A DNA stretch of 64,000 bases from Qipengyuania sp. SS22 (lineage in GTDB: Bacteria; Pseudomonadota; Alphaproteobacteria; Sphingomonadales; Sphingomonadaceae). Below, in pieces: positions 52,375 to 62,532 of this stretch. The stretch is from contig NZ_CP107048.1 of NCBI RefSeq assembly GCF_025736935.1, positions 1,616,001 through 1,680,000 on the forward strand. The letters run 5' to 3'. The position numbers and the translations under genes are program-made. The notes under the pieces were generated by a model. That model saw nothing but the letters and a program-made list of their open reading frames with translations, was not told the DNA's origin and ran no database searches. The number at the start of each line of letters is the position of its first letter. Within the stretch, counting starts at the first letter, position 1.

Positions 52375-53441
52375 CCCGGACGATCGCTACACCCGCCCCG
52401 GCGGCCTCGCCGCTCGGCACGTTCGAACGGTATCTGTCGCTCTGGGTGGCGCTGGCTATCTTCGCCGGGCTTGCGCTCGGACTCGTCGCACCCGGAGTGG
52501 CGGGGGCGCTTGCCGGCTTCGAATATGCTTCTGTCAATCTGGTCGTCGCGGTGCTGATCTGGGCGATGATCTATCCGATGATGGTGGGCGTCGATTTCGC
52601 CAGCGTGAAGGACATCGGGCGCAAGCCCAAGGGGCTGGTAATCACGCTGGTCGTGAACTGGCTGATCAAGCCCTTCACCATGGCCGCGCTGGCGTTGCTG
52701 TTCTTCGACTACCTCTATGCCGGGCTGATGACCGAAGGCGATGCCGACCAGTATATCGCCGGGCTGATCATTCTCGGTGCCGCGCCCTGCACCGCCATGG
52801 TGTTCGTGTGGTCGCAGCTGACCAGGGGCGATCCCGCCTATACGCTGGTGCAGGTGTCGGTGAACGATCTGGTGATGATCGTCGCCTTCGCGCCCATCGT
52901 GGCGCTGTTGCTGGGTGTGACCGATATCGTCGTGCCGTGGGAAACTCTGCTGCTGGCGGTCGGGCTCTATGTCGTGATCCCGCTCGCCGCGGGCGCGCTG
53001 ACCCGGCGGCGGGTGATCGCAAGCCATGGCGGCGACACGGCTTCGGTCGATGCATTCACCGCGCGGCTCAAGCCATGGTCGATCTTGGGCCTGCTGGCGA
53101 CGGTGGTGCTGCTGTTCGCCTTCCAGGCCGAAACCATCGTTGCCAACCCGCTGCTGATCGCGCTCATCGCAATTCCGATCATCATCCAGTCCTATGGCAT
53201 TTTCGCGCTCGCCTATGCCGCGGCCAAGGCATGGAAGGTCCCGCACGACATCGCTGCGCCCTGCGCACTGATCGGCACCTCCAATTTCTTCGAACTGGCC
53301 GTGGCGGTCGCTATCGGCCTGTTCGGCCTGACCAGCGGGGCCGCGCTGGCCACCGTGGTCGGCGTGCTGGTCGAAGTCCCCGTTATGCTGTCGCTGGTGG
53401 CCTTCGCCAACCGCACACGCAGCAGCTTCCCCGCAGCCTGA
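52371..53441 (+). CDS. acr3: Arsenite efflux transporter of the ACR3 family
   Basis: A 356-residue protein with about ten membrane helices. C140 in [15 protein letters not shown] is the essential cysteine position of ACR3 transporters, and EVPVMLSLV carries the conserved glutamate near the end. It exports the As(III) made by the upstream reductase. Confidence 0.95.
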   Translation: MTRTIATPAPAASPLGTFERYLSLWVALAIFAGLALGLVAPGVAGALAGFEYASVNLVVAVLIWAMIYPMMVGVDFASVKDIGRKPKGLVITLVVNWLIKPFTMAALALLFFDYLYAGLMTEGDADQYIAGLIILGAAPCTAMVFVWSQLTRGDPAYTLVQVSVNDLVMIVAFAPIVALLLGVTDIVVPWETLLLAVGLYVVIPLAAGALTRRRVIASHGGDTASVDAFTARLKPWSILGLLATVVLLFAFQAETIVANPLLIALIAIPIIIQSYGIFALAYAAAKAWKVPHDIAAPCALIGTSNFFELAVAVAIGLFGLTSGAALATVVGVLVEVPVMLSLVAFANRTRSSFPAA

Positions 53442-53457
53442 ACTCGAGCGAACCCGC

Positions 53458-54198
53458 ATGTCCCGCATCCGTACCCTCCCCGATCCCGATCACCTGCCTG
53501 CGCTGCGCAGCGAATTTGCCCATCGTAATCCCGCACTGGGACTTGGCGCGACCGACCCGCCGCCGCGGATCCTGTTGCTTTACGGGTCGCTGCGCGAACG
53601 GTCCTTTTCGCGGCTCGCGGTGGAGGAGGCGGCGCGGCTGCTGCAATGGTTCGGCTGCGAGACGCGCATTTTCGACCCGTCGGACCTGCCGCTCCCCGAC
53701 CAGGTCGAATATGACGACCACCCGGCGGTGCATGAATTGCGCGAATTGTCGCTATGGTCCGAAGGGCAGGTGTGGTGCAGCCCCGAACGCCACGGGCAGG
53801 TCACCGGTATCCTCAAGGCGCAAATCGACCATTTGCCGCTGGCCATCCAGGGCCGCCGCCCGACCCAGGGGCGCACGCTGGCGGTGATGCAGGTTTCCGC
53901 CGGATCGCAGAGCTTCAACACGATCAACACCTTGCGCGTACTTGGCCGGTGGATGCGCATGGTCACGATCCCCAACCAGTCGTCGATCGCCAAGGCCTAT
54001 ATGGAATTCGACGAGGACGGCCGGATGAAGCCTTCGAGCTATTACGACCGCATCGTCGACGTGATGGAGGAACTGGTCCGCTTTACCGTACTGATGCGCC
54101 CCCATGCCGAGCAAATGGTCGACCGCTATTCGGAACGCAAGGACCAGGACCAGCCGGTGGCGACGCATGTCGAGAAGGCGGGGCTCGCCCGCGGCTGA
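53458..54198 (+). CDS. arsH: ArsH, NADPH-dependent FMN reductase
   Basis: A 246-residue flavoprotein with the FMN phosphate loop [10 protein letters not shown] (43-52). Further ArsH stretches are [23 protein letters not shown] and [20 protein letters not shown]. ArsH proteins oxidise trivalent organoarsenicals or act as quinone/azo reductases. Third gene of the ars operon, 16 bases after acr3. Confidence 0.95.
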   Translation: MSRIRTLPDPDHLPALRSEFAHRNPALGLGATDPPPRILLLYGSLRERSFSRLAVEEAARLLQWFGCETRIFDPSDLPLPDQVEYDDHPAVHELRELSLWSEGQVWCSPERHGQVTGILKAQIDHLPLAIQGRRPTQGRTLAVMQVSAGSQSFNTINTLRVLGRWMRMVTIPNQSSIAKAYMEFDEDGRMKPSSYYDRIVDVMEELVRFTVLMRPHAEQMVDRYSERKDQDQPVATHVEKAGLARG

Positions 54199-54286
54199 GC
54201 GGACTTCGCGGTTTTGTCCTGACGGTTACGCTTGCGCGACCGATGCGTATGGGGTTGGTTCAGGCGAACAGGCTCAGGGTGCTGCC

Positions 54287-55291
54287 ATGCGAGAAATACG
54301 ACCGGATCGAAGACAGGTGCTGGCCATGGCGGGCGCGCTGCCGGGCTTGCTTGCGTCGCCGCTCGCCGCGAAAGCGCGGGTCATGCAGATCGGCGTAAAC
54401 CTGATCGAGGACCCGGCCGCGCCGTTCGGCAGCGCGCGGGCCCGCCAAAGCTTTGCCAATCTGGCGGAGGCGGGTGCCACCACAGTCGCGCTGGTACCGT
54501 TCTTCTGGCAACCGGGCGCGAGCGACCCGGCACTGGTCCGGGGCAGCGCGCTCCCGCGCGACCGGCTGTTTCTCGGGATCAAGGAGGCCGCGCGGGTCGG
54601 GCTCGATGTGCTGGTCAAACCGCATGTCTGGGTGCCCGAACGCTGGGCGGGGAGCGTGGTGTTCTCCAGCGAGGGCGACTGGCAAAGCTGGTTCGACGCC
54701 TATGCAACCGCGCTTATCGACTGCGCCGAAACCGCCGCCGAAGCGGGTGCGGATGTATTGAGCATCGGGACCGAATTGTTGCAGACGAGCGCGCGGCCCG
54801 AATGGACGCGGCTGATCGCGCGGGCACGCGAGGTGTTTCCGGGCCGGCTGACCTATGTCGCGCACAATTCCGCCGAGGCGCAGCAGGTGGGCTTCTGGAA
54901 CCTGCTCGATATCGTGACCATGTCCTCCTACCCGTCGCTGGGCGCGCCAACCGACATGACGTCATGGCGCCGCGCGATAAACGGCGAAATCGGCGCCCTG
55001 AGAGCGTTGGCGGATCGTCATGCGAAGCCCGCCTGGCTGGGCGAGATCGGCATCCGTTCGGCCGCCGATGCGACCTACAAGCCATGGGAAAGCGCCGAGG
55101 AGCGCGACGCCGCGCCAGATCCGGCGCTGCAGGCGCGTGTCCTCCGTCTCTGGCTCGACGCGGCGCAGCAGGGCGGGATCGATACCGCGCTGGTATGGCG
55201 ATGGCTCAGCGACCCGCAGGGCGGCGGCCCCGAGGACACCGACTTCACGATCCAGAACAAGCCCGCGCAAAGCCTGCTGCGCCGGCGCTAG
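54287..55291 (+). CDS. TIM-barrel glycoside hydrolase (GH113-like), exported
   Basis: A 334-residue protein. The N-terminus RPDRRQVLAMAGALPGLL with a hydrophobic stretch and ASPLAAKA resembles a Tat-type signal. The barrel has the candidate acid/base E163 in SIGTELLQ and candidate nucleophile E253 in WLGEIGIRS, in the order and spacing of GH113-type enzymes. The ATG at 54287 is used; the open frame before it overlaps arsH. It converges on the polysaccharide locus and may trim that polymer, as BcsZ does for cellulose (inference). A beta-mannanase-like activity is the nearest known one. Confidence 0.8.
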   Translation: MREIRPDRRQVLAMAGALPGLLASPLAAKARVMQIGVNLIEDPAAPFGSARARQSFANLAEAGATTVALVPFFWQPGASDPALVRGSALPRDRLFLGIKEAARVGLDVLVKPHVWVPERWAGSVVFSSEGDWQSWFDAYATALIDCAETAAEAGADVLSIGTELLQTSARPEWTRLIARAREVFPGRLTYVAHNSAEAQQVGFWNLLDIVTMSSYPSLGAPTDMTSWRRAINGEIGALRALADRHAKPAWLGEIGIRSAADATYKPWESAEERDAAPDPALQARVLRLWLDAAQQGGIDTALVWRWLSDPQGGGPEDTDFTIQNKPAQSLLRRR

Positions 55292-55293
55292 CC

Positions 55294-56100
55294 TCAGAAC
55301 GAGACCCAGACGCCCCCGAAGAAGCCGCGCTCGCGCAAGGCGTTCTCGCCCGCGATCGTGCCGACAAGGCCAGCCTGCAACGAGACCGATTGCGAGACGG
55401 TGAGCACGCCGCTGACCTGCATGTTGTGATAGCGATATTCGTCGAAAATCCCCTGCCCGGCGCCATCGCTGATCGTATTGAGCGATTGCACCATCAGCAG
55501 GAAATCGGGATCGGGACGATAACCCAGCGTCAGATCGGCGTGGAATTCGTTGGGCGGATCGCCGTCGCGCAGCCGATAGCTCGCCTGGCCATCGATAAAG
55601 CCGCTGTCTTCGCCGAAGGCCAGATTGTGAAAGCCGCGCAGACGAAAATCGTATTCGGCATCGGTGCTGCCGACCTGCGCCAGATTGTCGTCACGCGAGA
55701 CCCCGGGGATCCGCGCGGTCGCTTCGACAGCCAGCCAGCCGTCGGTGTTCTCGGCAAAACGATAGCGGCCGCCGATATCGGTATAGCCCAGCCCGCTGTC
55801 GTCATCGCCGCCTTCGACCGAGACATTGCGGAAGCTCGGCTTGAAGATCAGCGTGAGATCGGGAGCGACTTCATATTCGGCCAGCAGGTACAGCTCGACC
55901 TTCTCGTAATCGGCAATGTCGATGCTGTCGCCATTGGCGTCGAAGCCGCGGGTGCTCTTCGAATAGTAGAACGTCGCGATGGCCTGGCCCTTGTTCGAGC
56001 CATCGCCCGCCTCGGTTGCGGTCAGCGTCTGCGCATGGGCCTGGGGGGCTGCCAGCAGGCAGGCGAGGGCAATTGGGATGCCGTACAGTTTTCCCATCAT
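55294..56100 (-). CDS. Outer-membrane beta-barrel protein of the polysaccharide locus
   Basis: A 268-residue protein with a signal peptide (about 1-25, cut near QAHA-Q). Alternating beta strands follow (ATFYYSKSTRGFD, VELYLLAEYEVAPDLTLIFKP), and the last residues GGVWVSF fit a porin-like end. It is the last gene of a leftward operon, coupled to the response regulator by an overlap. It might be the outer-membrane exit or a matrix anchor; no named family is assigned. Confidence 0.75.
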   Translation of the reverse strand: MMGKLYGIPIALACLLAAPQAHAQTLTATEAGDGSNKGQAIATFYYSKSTRGFDANGDSIDIADYEKVELYLLAEYEVAPDLTLIFKPSFRNVSVEGGDDDSGLGYTDIGGRYRFAENTDGWLAVEATARIPGVSRDDNLAQVGSTDAEYDFRLRGFHNLAFGEDSGFIDGQASYRLRDGDPPNEFHADLTLGYRPDPDFLLMVQSLNTISDGAGQGIFDEYRYHNMQVSGVLTVSQSVSLQAGLVGTIAGENALRERGFFGGVWVSF

Positions 56101-57059
56101 TGTCGCTCCAGCAATTCCTGTTTGGTCCGGTCGATGATCGTATCCGCAGCCGCTGCCAGACCAGCAGGCTCGGCCCATACGGTCCGGGTCCAGAGCGCTA
56201 CATGCTCGGCCTGGATCGAATTCCCGTGGTGGATCGCGGCCTGTTCGACCGCTTCGGCAGCCCGCGCGTTCCAGTCTTCCAGCTCGCTCGCCGAGGATGC
56301 GCCGGGATGAATCAGCATGAACGATCCCGGCCCATAGGCAGTCAGATAGACCGCCAGCGGCGCGGGGATCGCCTGCAACATGCCCGCCACCTGCGCCAGC
56401 AATGCCTCGCCCTTCTCCTGACCATGCGCCCCGACATAGGCCCCATAGTCGATAATCCGGACCAGGCTCAGCGCGGCAGGTCGGCCACGCGCGCGGCAAT
56501 CGGAGATGACCAGTTCGAGCACCCGGTCCTTGAGCAGATTGGTGGTTGGATCGATCAGGCTGAGCGTCAGCTGGCCCTGCCGCAGCGCGGCGTTCTGGAC
56601 CCGCAGATCTTCCTCGCGCAGCGCACGCCGTTCCTGTTCGCGGCGCATCCGCAACAGGTTCCGGATACGTGCAAGCAGCCGCATCTCGTCGATCGGTTTG
56701 GTGAGGAAGTCGTCCGCACCCGCCATGAATGCCTGGTTGAGCGTTTCGGTGTCGTTGGTCGCGGTGAGCATCAGGATCGGCAGGTCGCGCGTGCCCTTGG
56801 CCAAACGCATCCGCGCGCAGACTTCCAGCCCGTCGATATCGGGCATCATGATGTCGAGGACCACGCACTGGTACGGGTGTTCGGCGGTGCTATCGGCCTC
56901 GCCATCGGGAGTGATCCCGCACATCTTGAGAGCTTCCAGGCCGCCGCTGGCAATATCGATCTGGTCGAAATTGCCACGCGCCAGCAGCGCGCGGGTGATC
57001 AGCGCGCTTTCGCGGACATCGTCGACCACGAGGATGCGGGACTGATTACCTTCGGTCAT
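56097..57059 (-). CDS. Response regulator with a degenerate GGDEF domain
   Basis: A 320-residue protein. The receiver (about 8-135) has D13, D14, phospho-acceptor D69 (VVLDIMMPD), T99 and K121. After a helical linker (140-165) comes a GGDEF-like domain ([20 protein letters not shown]) in which the signature reads YGPGSF (242-247) instead of GGDEF. So it should be phosphorylated but probably cannot make c-di-GMP. It may act by binding in the synthase complex. Confidence 0.85.
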   Translation of the reverse strand: MTEGNQSRILVVDDVRESALITRALLARGNFDQIDIASGGLEALKMCGITPDGEADSTAEHPYQCVVLDIMMPDIDGLEVCARMRLAKGTRDLPILMLTATNDTETLNQAFMAGADDFLTKPIDEMRLLARIRNLLRMRREQERRALREEDLRVQNAALRQGQLTLSLIDPTTNLLKDRVLELVISDCRARGRPAALSLVRIIDYGAYVGAHGQEKGEALLAQVAGMLQAIPAPLAVYLTAYGPGSFMLIHPGASSASELEDWNARAAEAVEQAAIHHGNSIQAEHVALWTRTVWAEPAGLAAAADTIIDRTKQELLERQ

Positions 57060-58522
57060 CGTGGGGCCTCGCTGCTCAATTCATATACCCGCCAACGTGC
57101 CCCGTCGTATCGCAACCGGTAACCGGGCAGGCCTTTCTCGTACAGTGTCGGGAAGATGCGACCAACCCGGTCACTTCCGTAGCCGGATTCGCGATTGCGG
57201 ACGACCAGCGTGCTGGCATCGGTCCTCCTCCGGATCGAGACGGTGCGGAATTGCTGTGTCCCGCTGGACAAGACCCCGGTGGCGTCCTCGCGCAGCGCGA
57301 TCACCGCGGGTGCTGCTTCGGCATCGAACAGCACGTCCTCGCGGCCCGACAGCGCGCGTGCAACGCCTGCGAGTTCGGGATCGCTGACCGGCACCGGGCG
57401 GTTGGCCAGCGCCGCTTTCCAGCGCTCGGTCTCGGGCGCGGTATCGACGCTGACGAGCAAGGCCCCGCCAATCGCCCCGGCAGCCAGCAGCAGCAGCTCC
57501 ACCCGCTTGAGCCGCGCGATTGGCCAGCGCGCGACACAGGCGGCGGCTGCAGTGACCCCGAGGCTGGCGGCCAGCGCGGCCGAGGGGAACAGGCCGAAGG
57601 ACAGCGCCAGCAGCATCGCCGCCAGCACAGTCAGGAACAGCGCCAGCACCGCATAGCGCAGCGGTGCCATCCCGCGCGCGGCGAAGAAAAAGCCGATCGC
57701 GATCGGGCATACGGCGAACAGGCTGACCAGCGCGAGGCTGATATTCCGCCAGTCGGCCACCGGCACGCGGCCGGTGGGATCGGCGCCCAGCCCGGCGGAT
57801 TCCCGGCTGACCGCACCGATGAAGTCGAAGGTCTGGTCGGCGAAAACCCAGTTCACATAGATGAACGAAGCAATCGAGAAGAGCACGGGGAAGAGCAGCG
57901 TCAGATACATCGCCGCCGGCGCAATGCGCAGCCGGTCAATCGGGATGACCAGCGCAAGAAACGGCAGGCTGGCGAATGCCAGCACCATTCCGAACGGATG
58001 CGCGAAGGCCATCAGGCACAGGCCGAGCGAGACCAGCATCAGATCGTTGACGCGTTCGCCCCGGCGCAGGCTGAAGGCTCCCAGCGCGGTCAGCCACAGC
58101 CCCCAGTGGACGAGAATGAACCCGATCCCCTCGGTCGCGCCGCGCAGGAATACCGGATTGAGAGCCAGCACCGCACTGGCGGCGGAGGCTTCCCATAGTG
58201 ACAATCCGTTCGCACGGAACGCCCAGAACCAGGCGAGCACAAGCAGCGCCGCCAGCACCGCGCTCAACACCGCCAGCCCGGTGGTTCCGGCGACGGGCAC
58301 GAAGTGGTTGAGCCCGATCCCGGTGATATAGGGCAGCGGCGGAAAAGCGGTGACGATATCCTCGAACCGGATCAGCCCCTCGAGGCTCAGCAGCGTCCGC
58401 CCGTGCAGGTCGAGATTGCTGGCCGAAACATAGCCGCGCGCGTGGAGGATAAGGGCCAGAGCGACCAGCACGATGCCCAATATGATCGGCATGGCATAGC
58501 CGGTGATCCTGCGCGCCGTCAT
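57056..58522 (-). CDS. Polytopic membrane protein of the polysaccharide locus
   Basis: A 488-residue protein with about ten or more membrane helices through residue 360 and a hydrophilic C-terminal domain of about 130 residues. The topology resembles GT-C-type glycosyltransferases (N-terminal loop [20 protein letters not shown]), but no clear catalytic motif was seen. It overlaps the genes on both sides, so it is part of the synthase operon. It may modify, flip or polymerise the product. Confidence 0.75.
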   Translation of the reverse strand: MTARRITGYAMPIILGIVLVALALILHARGYVSASNLDLHGRTLLSLEGLIRFEDIVTAFPPLPYITGIGLNHFVPVAGTTGLAVLSAVLAALLVLAWFWAFRANGLSLWEASAASAVLALNPVFLRGATEGIGFILVHWGLWLTALGAFSLRRGERVNDLMLVSLGLCLMAFAHPFGMVLAFASLPFLALVIPIDRLRIAPAAMYLTLLFPVLFSIASFIYVNWVFADQTFDFIGAVSRESAGLGADPTGRVPVADWRNISLALVSLFAVCPIAIGFFFAARGMAPLRYAVLALFLTVLAAMLLALSFGLFPSAALAASLGVTAAAACVARWPIARLKRVELLLLAAGAIGGALLVSVDTAPETERWKAALANRPVPVSDPELAGVARALSGREDVLFDAEAAPAVIALREDATGVLSSGTQQFRTVSIRRRTDASTLVVRNRESGYGSDRVGRIFPTLYEKGLPGYRLRYDGARWRVYELSSEAPR

Positions 58523-60405
58523 CCCGCAGCCTGGCTCGCCTGCGCCTTGCTGACTTCAGCGGCGGTGTGTTTCGACAGCCCGTGCTCGGTCTTTTCCCAG
58601 TAGAATGGCTTGGTGATCAGCTGCCACGCGCCCTTCCACGCGGCGATCGACATCAACACCCAGTACCAGAACACGGTCAGGCTGTAGGGCACCAGCGACA
58701 GCCAGTTGCGGCGGAAGGGCGCCAGCATCATCACGAAGATGAACAGTCCGTTCCCCGCCAGCAGGTTGAACACCGAGAGATACAGCAGGACAGGCGGAAA
58801 CAGCGGATCGAACAGCCCGGTCTCGGTCAGCAGCCAGAGCACGAATATCGCCCAGAACACCGGATTTAGCAGGCCCGAGAGCATGGTCCCGCCGATGAAG
58901 AAGATGAAACCCAGCAGCCCGAGCACACCGATGCTCTTCACCAGATGGACCGGGCGCCGCGTATGCACCAGCATGGTCTGCATGTAGCCCTTGATCCAGC
59001 GCGAACGCTGCCGGATCCAGTTCGACTGCGAGACATTGGCTTCCTCGAAGGTCGTCGAAGCGACCAGCCGGACTTCATAGCCCTTCTGCGTCAGGCGAAT
59101 GCCCAGATCGGCATCCTCGGTGACATTGAACGGGTCCCATGCGCGCAATTCGCGCAGCACATCCATGCGAAAATGGTTCGACGTGCCCCCCAGCGGGATC
59201 GGTACCTTGAGCTTCTCCAGCCCCGGAAGCATCAGGTCGAACCACAGCGAATAATCGAGCGTGAACAGGCGCGTCAGCCAGTTCTCCTCGCGGTTGAAGT
59301 AATTCAACCGGCACTGGACGCAGGCGACATTGGCGGGCGAGCGGTCGAAGGTCACGACCACCTTCTTGAGTTGGTCTGGTTCGGGCTTGTCCTCGGCATC
59401 GTAGATGACGAGGTAATCGCCGCGCGCGAATTGTAGCGCGTAATTGCACGCCTTGGGCTTGGTCTGCGGCTGCGCGGGCGGGACCAGGATGATCTCGAAA
59501 ATATCCTCCAGCCCCAGCGCGGTGGCGGCATCGATGGTCAACTGGTCGCCTTCCTCGAGGACGATCTTGATGTCGAGCCGGCTGGTCGGATAGTCGAGTT
59601 CGCGCAAGGCATTGGCGAGGATCGGCAGCACGTCGGGCTCGCGAAACATCGGTACCAGCACGGTATAGACCGGCAGGTCCTCGTCGCGCAGCAGGCCGAC
59701 CGCCGCATCCATCTGCCGCTCGCTGGCGTGCTGGTGCTTGCCACCCGCCCAGATCAGCACGGTCTTGAACAGGAAGTTGCCGAGGTAGAACAGCGTCATC
59801 ACGATGTTCAGAGCGATCAGCGTCGAGATCGGGGCCAGCGCCAGCCCCAGCGCAAACGCGCTCAACATCGCCCAGCCGACAACCAACTGGACCGGCGTAA
59901 ACACGGTCTGCGCCGACATCACCGGATCGTGTTCGGCCAGATCGAATACCGCGGCGTGCAGGAAACGTTCGGAAAAGACGCTCTGCACCGCCTGCTGGAT
60001 CTGCTTCTTCGAAGCGATGCCAATCTTGACGCTCGCGCCCCATTTGCGGCGGGCATAGAGGATCAGCTCGGGCCCCGGACGCGACGTGACGATCGTCGTC
60101 ACCCCGTCCTCACACCGCCAGGGCACTGCGAGTTCGCGCATGTAGTTGGCGACTTCCGCGACCTCGAGGAGGTCGGGATCGAGCGGGTCCTTCTCCAGAT
60201 CGACCTGTTCAACGCTGAACCGGTCGGCGAGTGCGCGGTAATAGTCCTCCGGCTCGATCCAGTTCTTGGTCAGCATGACATCGGCGAGATTGGACCCCCA
60301 CCGCGCAGCCAGTTCGCTCGCCTCGTTCAGCTGCCGTGCCGAGACGAGGTTACGTTCGGCGAGGAAGTCACCGGTCCAACTGTCGATCGAGAGAAGGTTG
60401 CCCAC
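58519..60405 (-). CDS. GT2 polysaccharide synthase with N-terminal MshEN/GspE-N-like domain
   Basis: A 628-residue membrane glycosyltransferase. Residues about 20-145 resemble the GspE-N/MshEN domain ([20 protein letters not shown] then YYRALA), which in other proteins binds c-di-GMP. Two membrane helices (about 172-220) follow, then the GT2 core with YDAED (335-339), TED (429-431) and QRSRW (466-470), then several membrane helices. The family of NfrB (phage N4 adsorption) also joins GT2 and MshEN, but there the MshEN lies C-terminal. The start is uncertain: GTG at 60405, two bases after the upstream stop, is preferred over an ATG at 60498 inside the next gene. Confidence 0.87.
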   Translation of the reverse strand: MGNLLSIDSWTGDFLAERNLVSARQLNEASELAARWGSNLADVMLTKNWIEPEDYYRALADRFSVEQVDLEKDPLDPDLLEVAEVANYMRELAVPWRCEDGVTTIVTSRPGPELILYARRKWGASVKIGIASKKQIQQAVQSVFSERFLHAAVFDLAEHDPVMSAQTVFTPVQLVVGWAMLSAFALGLALAPISTLIALNIVMTLFYLGNFLFKTVLIWAGGKHQHASERQMDAAVGLLRDEDLPVYTVLVPMFREPDVLPILANALRELDYPTSRLDIKIVLEEGDQLTIDAATALGLEDIFEIILVPPAQPQTKPKACNYALQFARGDYLVIYDAEDKPEPDQLKKVVVTFDRSPANVACVQCRLNYFNREENWLTRLFTLDYSLWFDLMLPGLEKLKVPIPLGGTSNHFRMDVLRELRAWDPFNVTEDADLGIRLTQKGYEVRLVASTTFEEANVSQSNWIRQRSRWIKGYMQTMLVHTRRPVHLVKSIGVLGLLGFIFFIGGTMLSGLLNPVFWAIFVLWLLTETGLFDPLFPPVLLYLSVFNLLAGNGLFIFVMMLAPFRRNWLSLVPYSLTVFWYWVLMSIAAWKGAWQLITKPFYWEKTEHGLSKHTAAEVSKAQASQAAG

Positions 60406-60407
60406 GA

Positions 60408-62306
60408 TCAGTCTTTGGTTTTGTTGGCGACGATCACGCGGCGGAGGAGATAGACGAAGCCCAGTGTCACCAGCACCCAGCCGAGGCCGATCAACCACAG
60501 GCGGTATTGGCGCAGGAACTGGCTGAAGGTGTTTTCCTCCGGATAGCGGATGTCGATCAGCCGTTCGCGCGCATTATGGAAGGCGAAGTCGAGTTGGTCC
60601 CCGGCGAGGAAGGCGACATTGCCATAGCTGAGCACCGGCGGCGAGGCGCTGGTCGCCAGCGCGGCAAAATCCGCGCCCGGCTTGATCCAGACCACGGTGC
60701 GGCCGCCCTGTTCGAGCAGTTGGACCGTGGTCAGTTCGCCAATGGCTTCGGCATCGAGGAGCGTCTGCCCGTTCTCGCCGTCGATCGTGACCGCACCCTG
60801 GTCGAAGCGCACGATCGGATCGGTCCCGGCGGGGGCCTGGTCGCCGACATACACCACGGCGCCCGCTTCGGGCATCTCCGAATAGGACACGCTGACCGCC
60901 CCCTCGCCGCTTGCAAGCGGGCCGAGCAGCGACGCCACCGGCCCAAGCTGGTCTGCGCCGGACATCACCAGCGTAAAGCCGCCGTTGAAGACCGCGGGAA
61001 GATCGGAAAAATCGCCGATCGTCCCTACGGGATCGAGCTTGACGTGGCTGGAAGGAAGCAACTGCGCCGGATAGCCTTGCGGCGCAAACTTGCAGTCCCC
61101 GCCTGCGGGCTGCCGCGCGACGCTGACCTCGAGATTGTTGCGCGACGTGACGAGCCCTTGCGGGAAATCCACATCGAGGCGCGTACGGCCATCGTCCTCC
61201 GCCTCGGCGCTTGCCAGCAGCACGCCGTTGAGCAGCACCGCGATGACCGGGCGCGTGGTCCCGCCATCTTCCGCCGCCGCGACGTCCACCACCATACCGG
61301 TCATGCGCTGCCCGGCAGGCACCGCGCTGGTGGGGATAGCCACGTTCCATTGCCCGCGATCGACCACGTTCTGGATAGATGTGTCGCCGCCCAGATCGCC
61401 CACCGTGAGCGTAGTTGCCGCAGCGCCCGCATTGCGCTGGGCTGCCCCCGCAGCAGGCGAAGCGACAAGCGCATTCCACCGGCTGCGTAACAGCCGCGCG
61501 CTGGCGACGGGATCGTCACCGCCGATCTGCAACACCGGCTCCCCGGCCTCACGCTGCACCGAAAGTGCGGGCGATGCGGGATCGGCGAAGATGACCCGCG
61601 AAACCTGCCACCCCTCGCCGAAGCCAGGACCGGTCCCGCGATTGCCGGCAAGCCGTGCATCCGCCCCGCCCAGCATCAATGTCAGCGCGGCCGCGGTTTG
61701 CGCGGCACTGGCGCTCGCAGGCAGATCGACGTCGATCGCGGTGGGCATCGCGGCTGCGACCGCAGCCACCCGGGTCAGGCTGCCGCCGTCGAGCTGCGCC
61801 TGCAAGCCGCCACTGCCGGCGAAGGAGAGATAGGCACCCGACAATCGCTGATCGACACAGCGGTCTTCGGTAATTGCGCCCGAATAGACGATGCGCGCTG
61901 CCAGGAAGCCCTGCTCGATCAGCGAGGCGTCGATGGGGATATCGATCACCCCTTCGGAAAACCCGTTCGGCAGCGCAGTCGTGTAGAGCGTCCTGCCGCC
62001 CACTTCGATCGATAGCGCGCGGCGACTGTCGAAGGAGGAGGCCGTCCGGTAGGGCAGCACGAGCCGCAGGTCCTGCGCGCCGGCATCCGCGGGAATGGGG
62101 AAATAAATCTCGCGCGAACCCGACAGGCCGGCGATCTCGAAGCCATCGGGAAACCCGCGCTCCTTCAGCGTGATCACCCTTGTGACTGTGCTGGTCGGTG
62201 GCGTGCCTTGCGTACCATTTCCCGAAATGGCGGGCGCTTGCGCAGCCCCTGCTGTGGTTACCATTGCCACCGCCGCGGCAACGCAGAGGAGTTTCGGATT
62301 CACCAT
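60408..62306 (-). CDS. BcsB-like periplasmic subunit of the polysaccharide synthase
   Basis: A 632-residue exported protein with a signal peptide (about 1-25). Carbohydrate-binding-like beta domains follow (RTASSFDSRRALSIEVGGRTLY, SGAITEDRCVDQRLSGAYLSF) and a C-terminal membrane helix with basic tail (LWLIGLGWVLVTLGFVYLLRR). This is the cellulose-synthase BcsB plan, though shorter. GAAGGA lies five bases before the ATG at 62306. First gene of the operon; it would guide the chain across the periplasm. Confidence 0.82.
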   Translation of the reverse strand: MVNPKLLCVAAAVAMVTTAGAAQAPAISGNGTQGTPPTSTVTRVITLKERGFPDGFEIAGLSGSREIYFPIPADAGAQDLRLVLPYRTASSFDSRRALSIEVGGRTLYTTALPNGFSEGVIDIPIDASLIEQGFLAARIVYSGAITEDRCVDQRLSGAYLSFAGSGGLQAQLDGGSLTRVAAVAAAMPTAIDVDLPASASAAQTAAALTLMLGGADARLAGNRGTGPGFGEGWQVSRVIFADPASPALSVQREAGEPVLQIGGDDPVASARLLRSRWNALVASPAAGAAQRNAGAAATTLTVGDLGGDTSIQNVVDRGQWNVAIPTSAVPAGQRMTGMVVDVAAAEDGGTTRPVIAVLLNGVLLASAEAEDDGRTRLDVDFPQGLVTSRNNLEVSVARQPAGGDCKFAPQGYPAQLLPSSHVKLDPVGTIGDFSDLPAVFNGGFTLVMSGADQLGPVASLLGPLASGEGAVSVSYSEMPEAGAVVYVGDQAPAGTDPIVRFDQGAVTIDGENGQTLLDAEAIGELTTVQLLEQGGRTVVWIKPGADFAALATSASPPVLSYGNVAFLAGDQLDFAFHNARERLIDIRYPEENTFSQFLRQYRLWLIGLGWVLVTLGFVYLLRRVIVANKTKD

Positions 62307-62532
62307 GACTATCCTTCGGCTGGCTTCAACCATCGCATATCGTTCCCTAACACTTCACGCAGATGGTTTAGAAGACCTTACGAAAAGAAGTTCTCAACTA
62401 TTCCGGGAGGGATTTTATAACTTTCTTTCCTTAACGCCCGATACACACGATTTTCGACGGGATTGTGCCATGGATAACAACCTTGCATAACCGCGGCGGA
62501 ATTCGGGCAGGTCGACAACAAGCAGAGTGGGT

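Noticed and set aside
54232..56310. 692-codon plus-strand frame over the glycosidase and the outer-membrane protein
   Set aside because: Covers parts of three convincing genes in other frames; arginine-rich with no domain.
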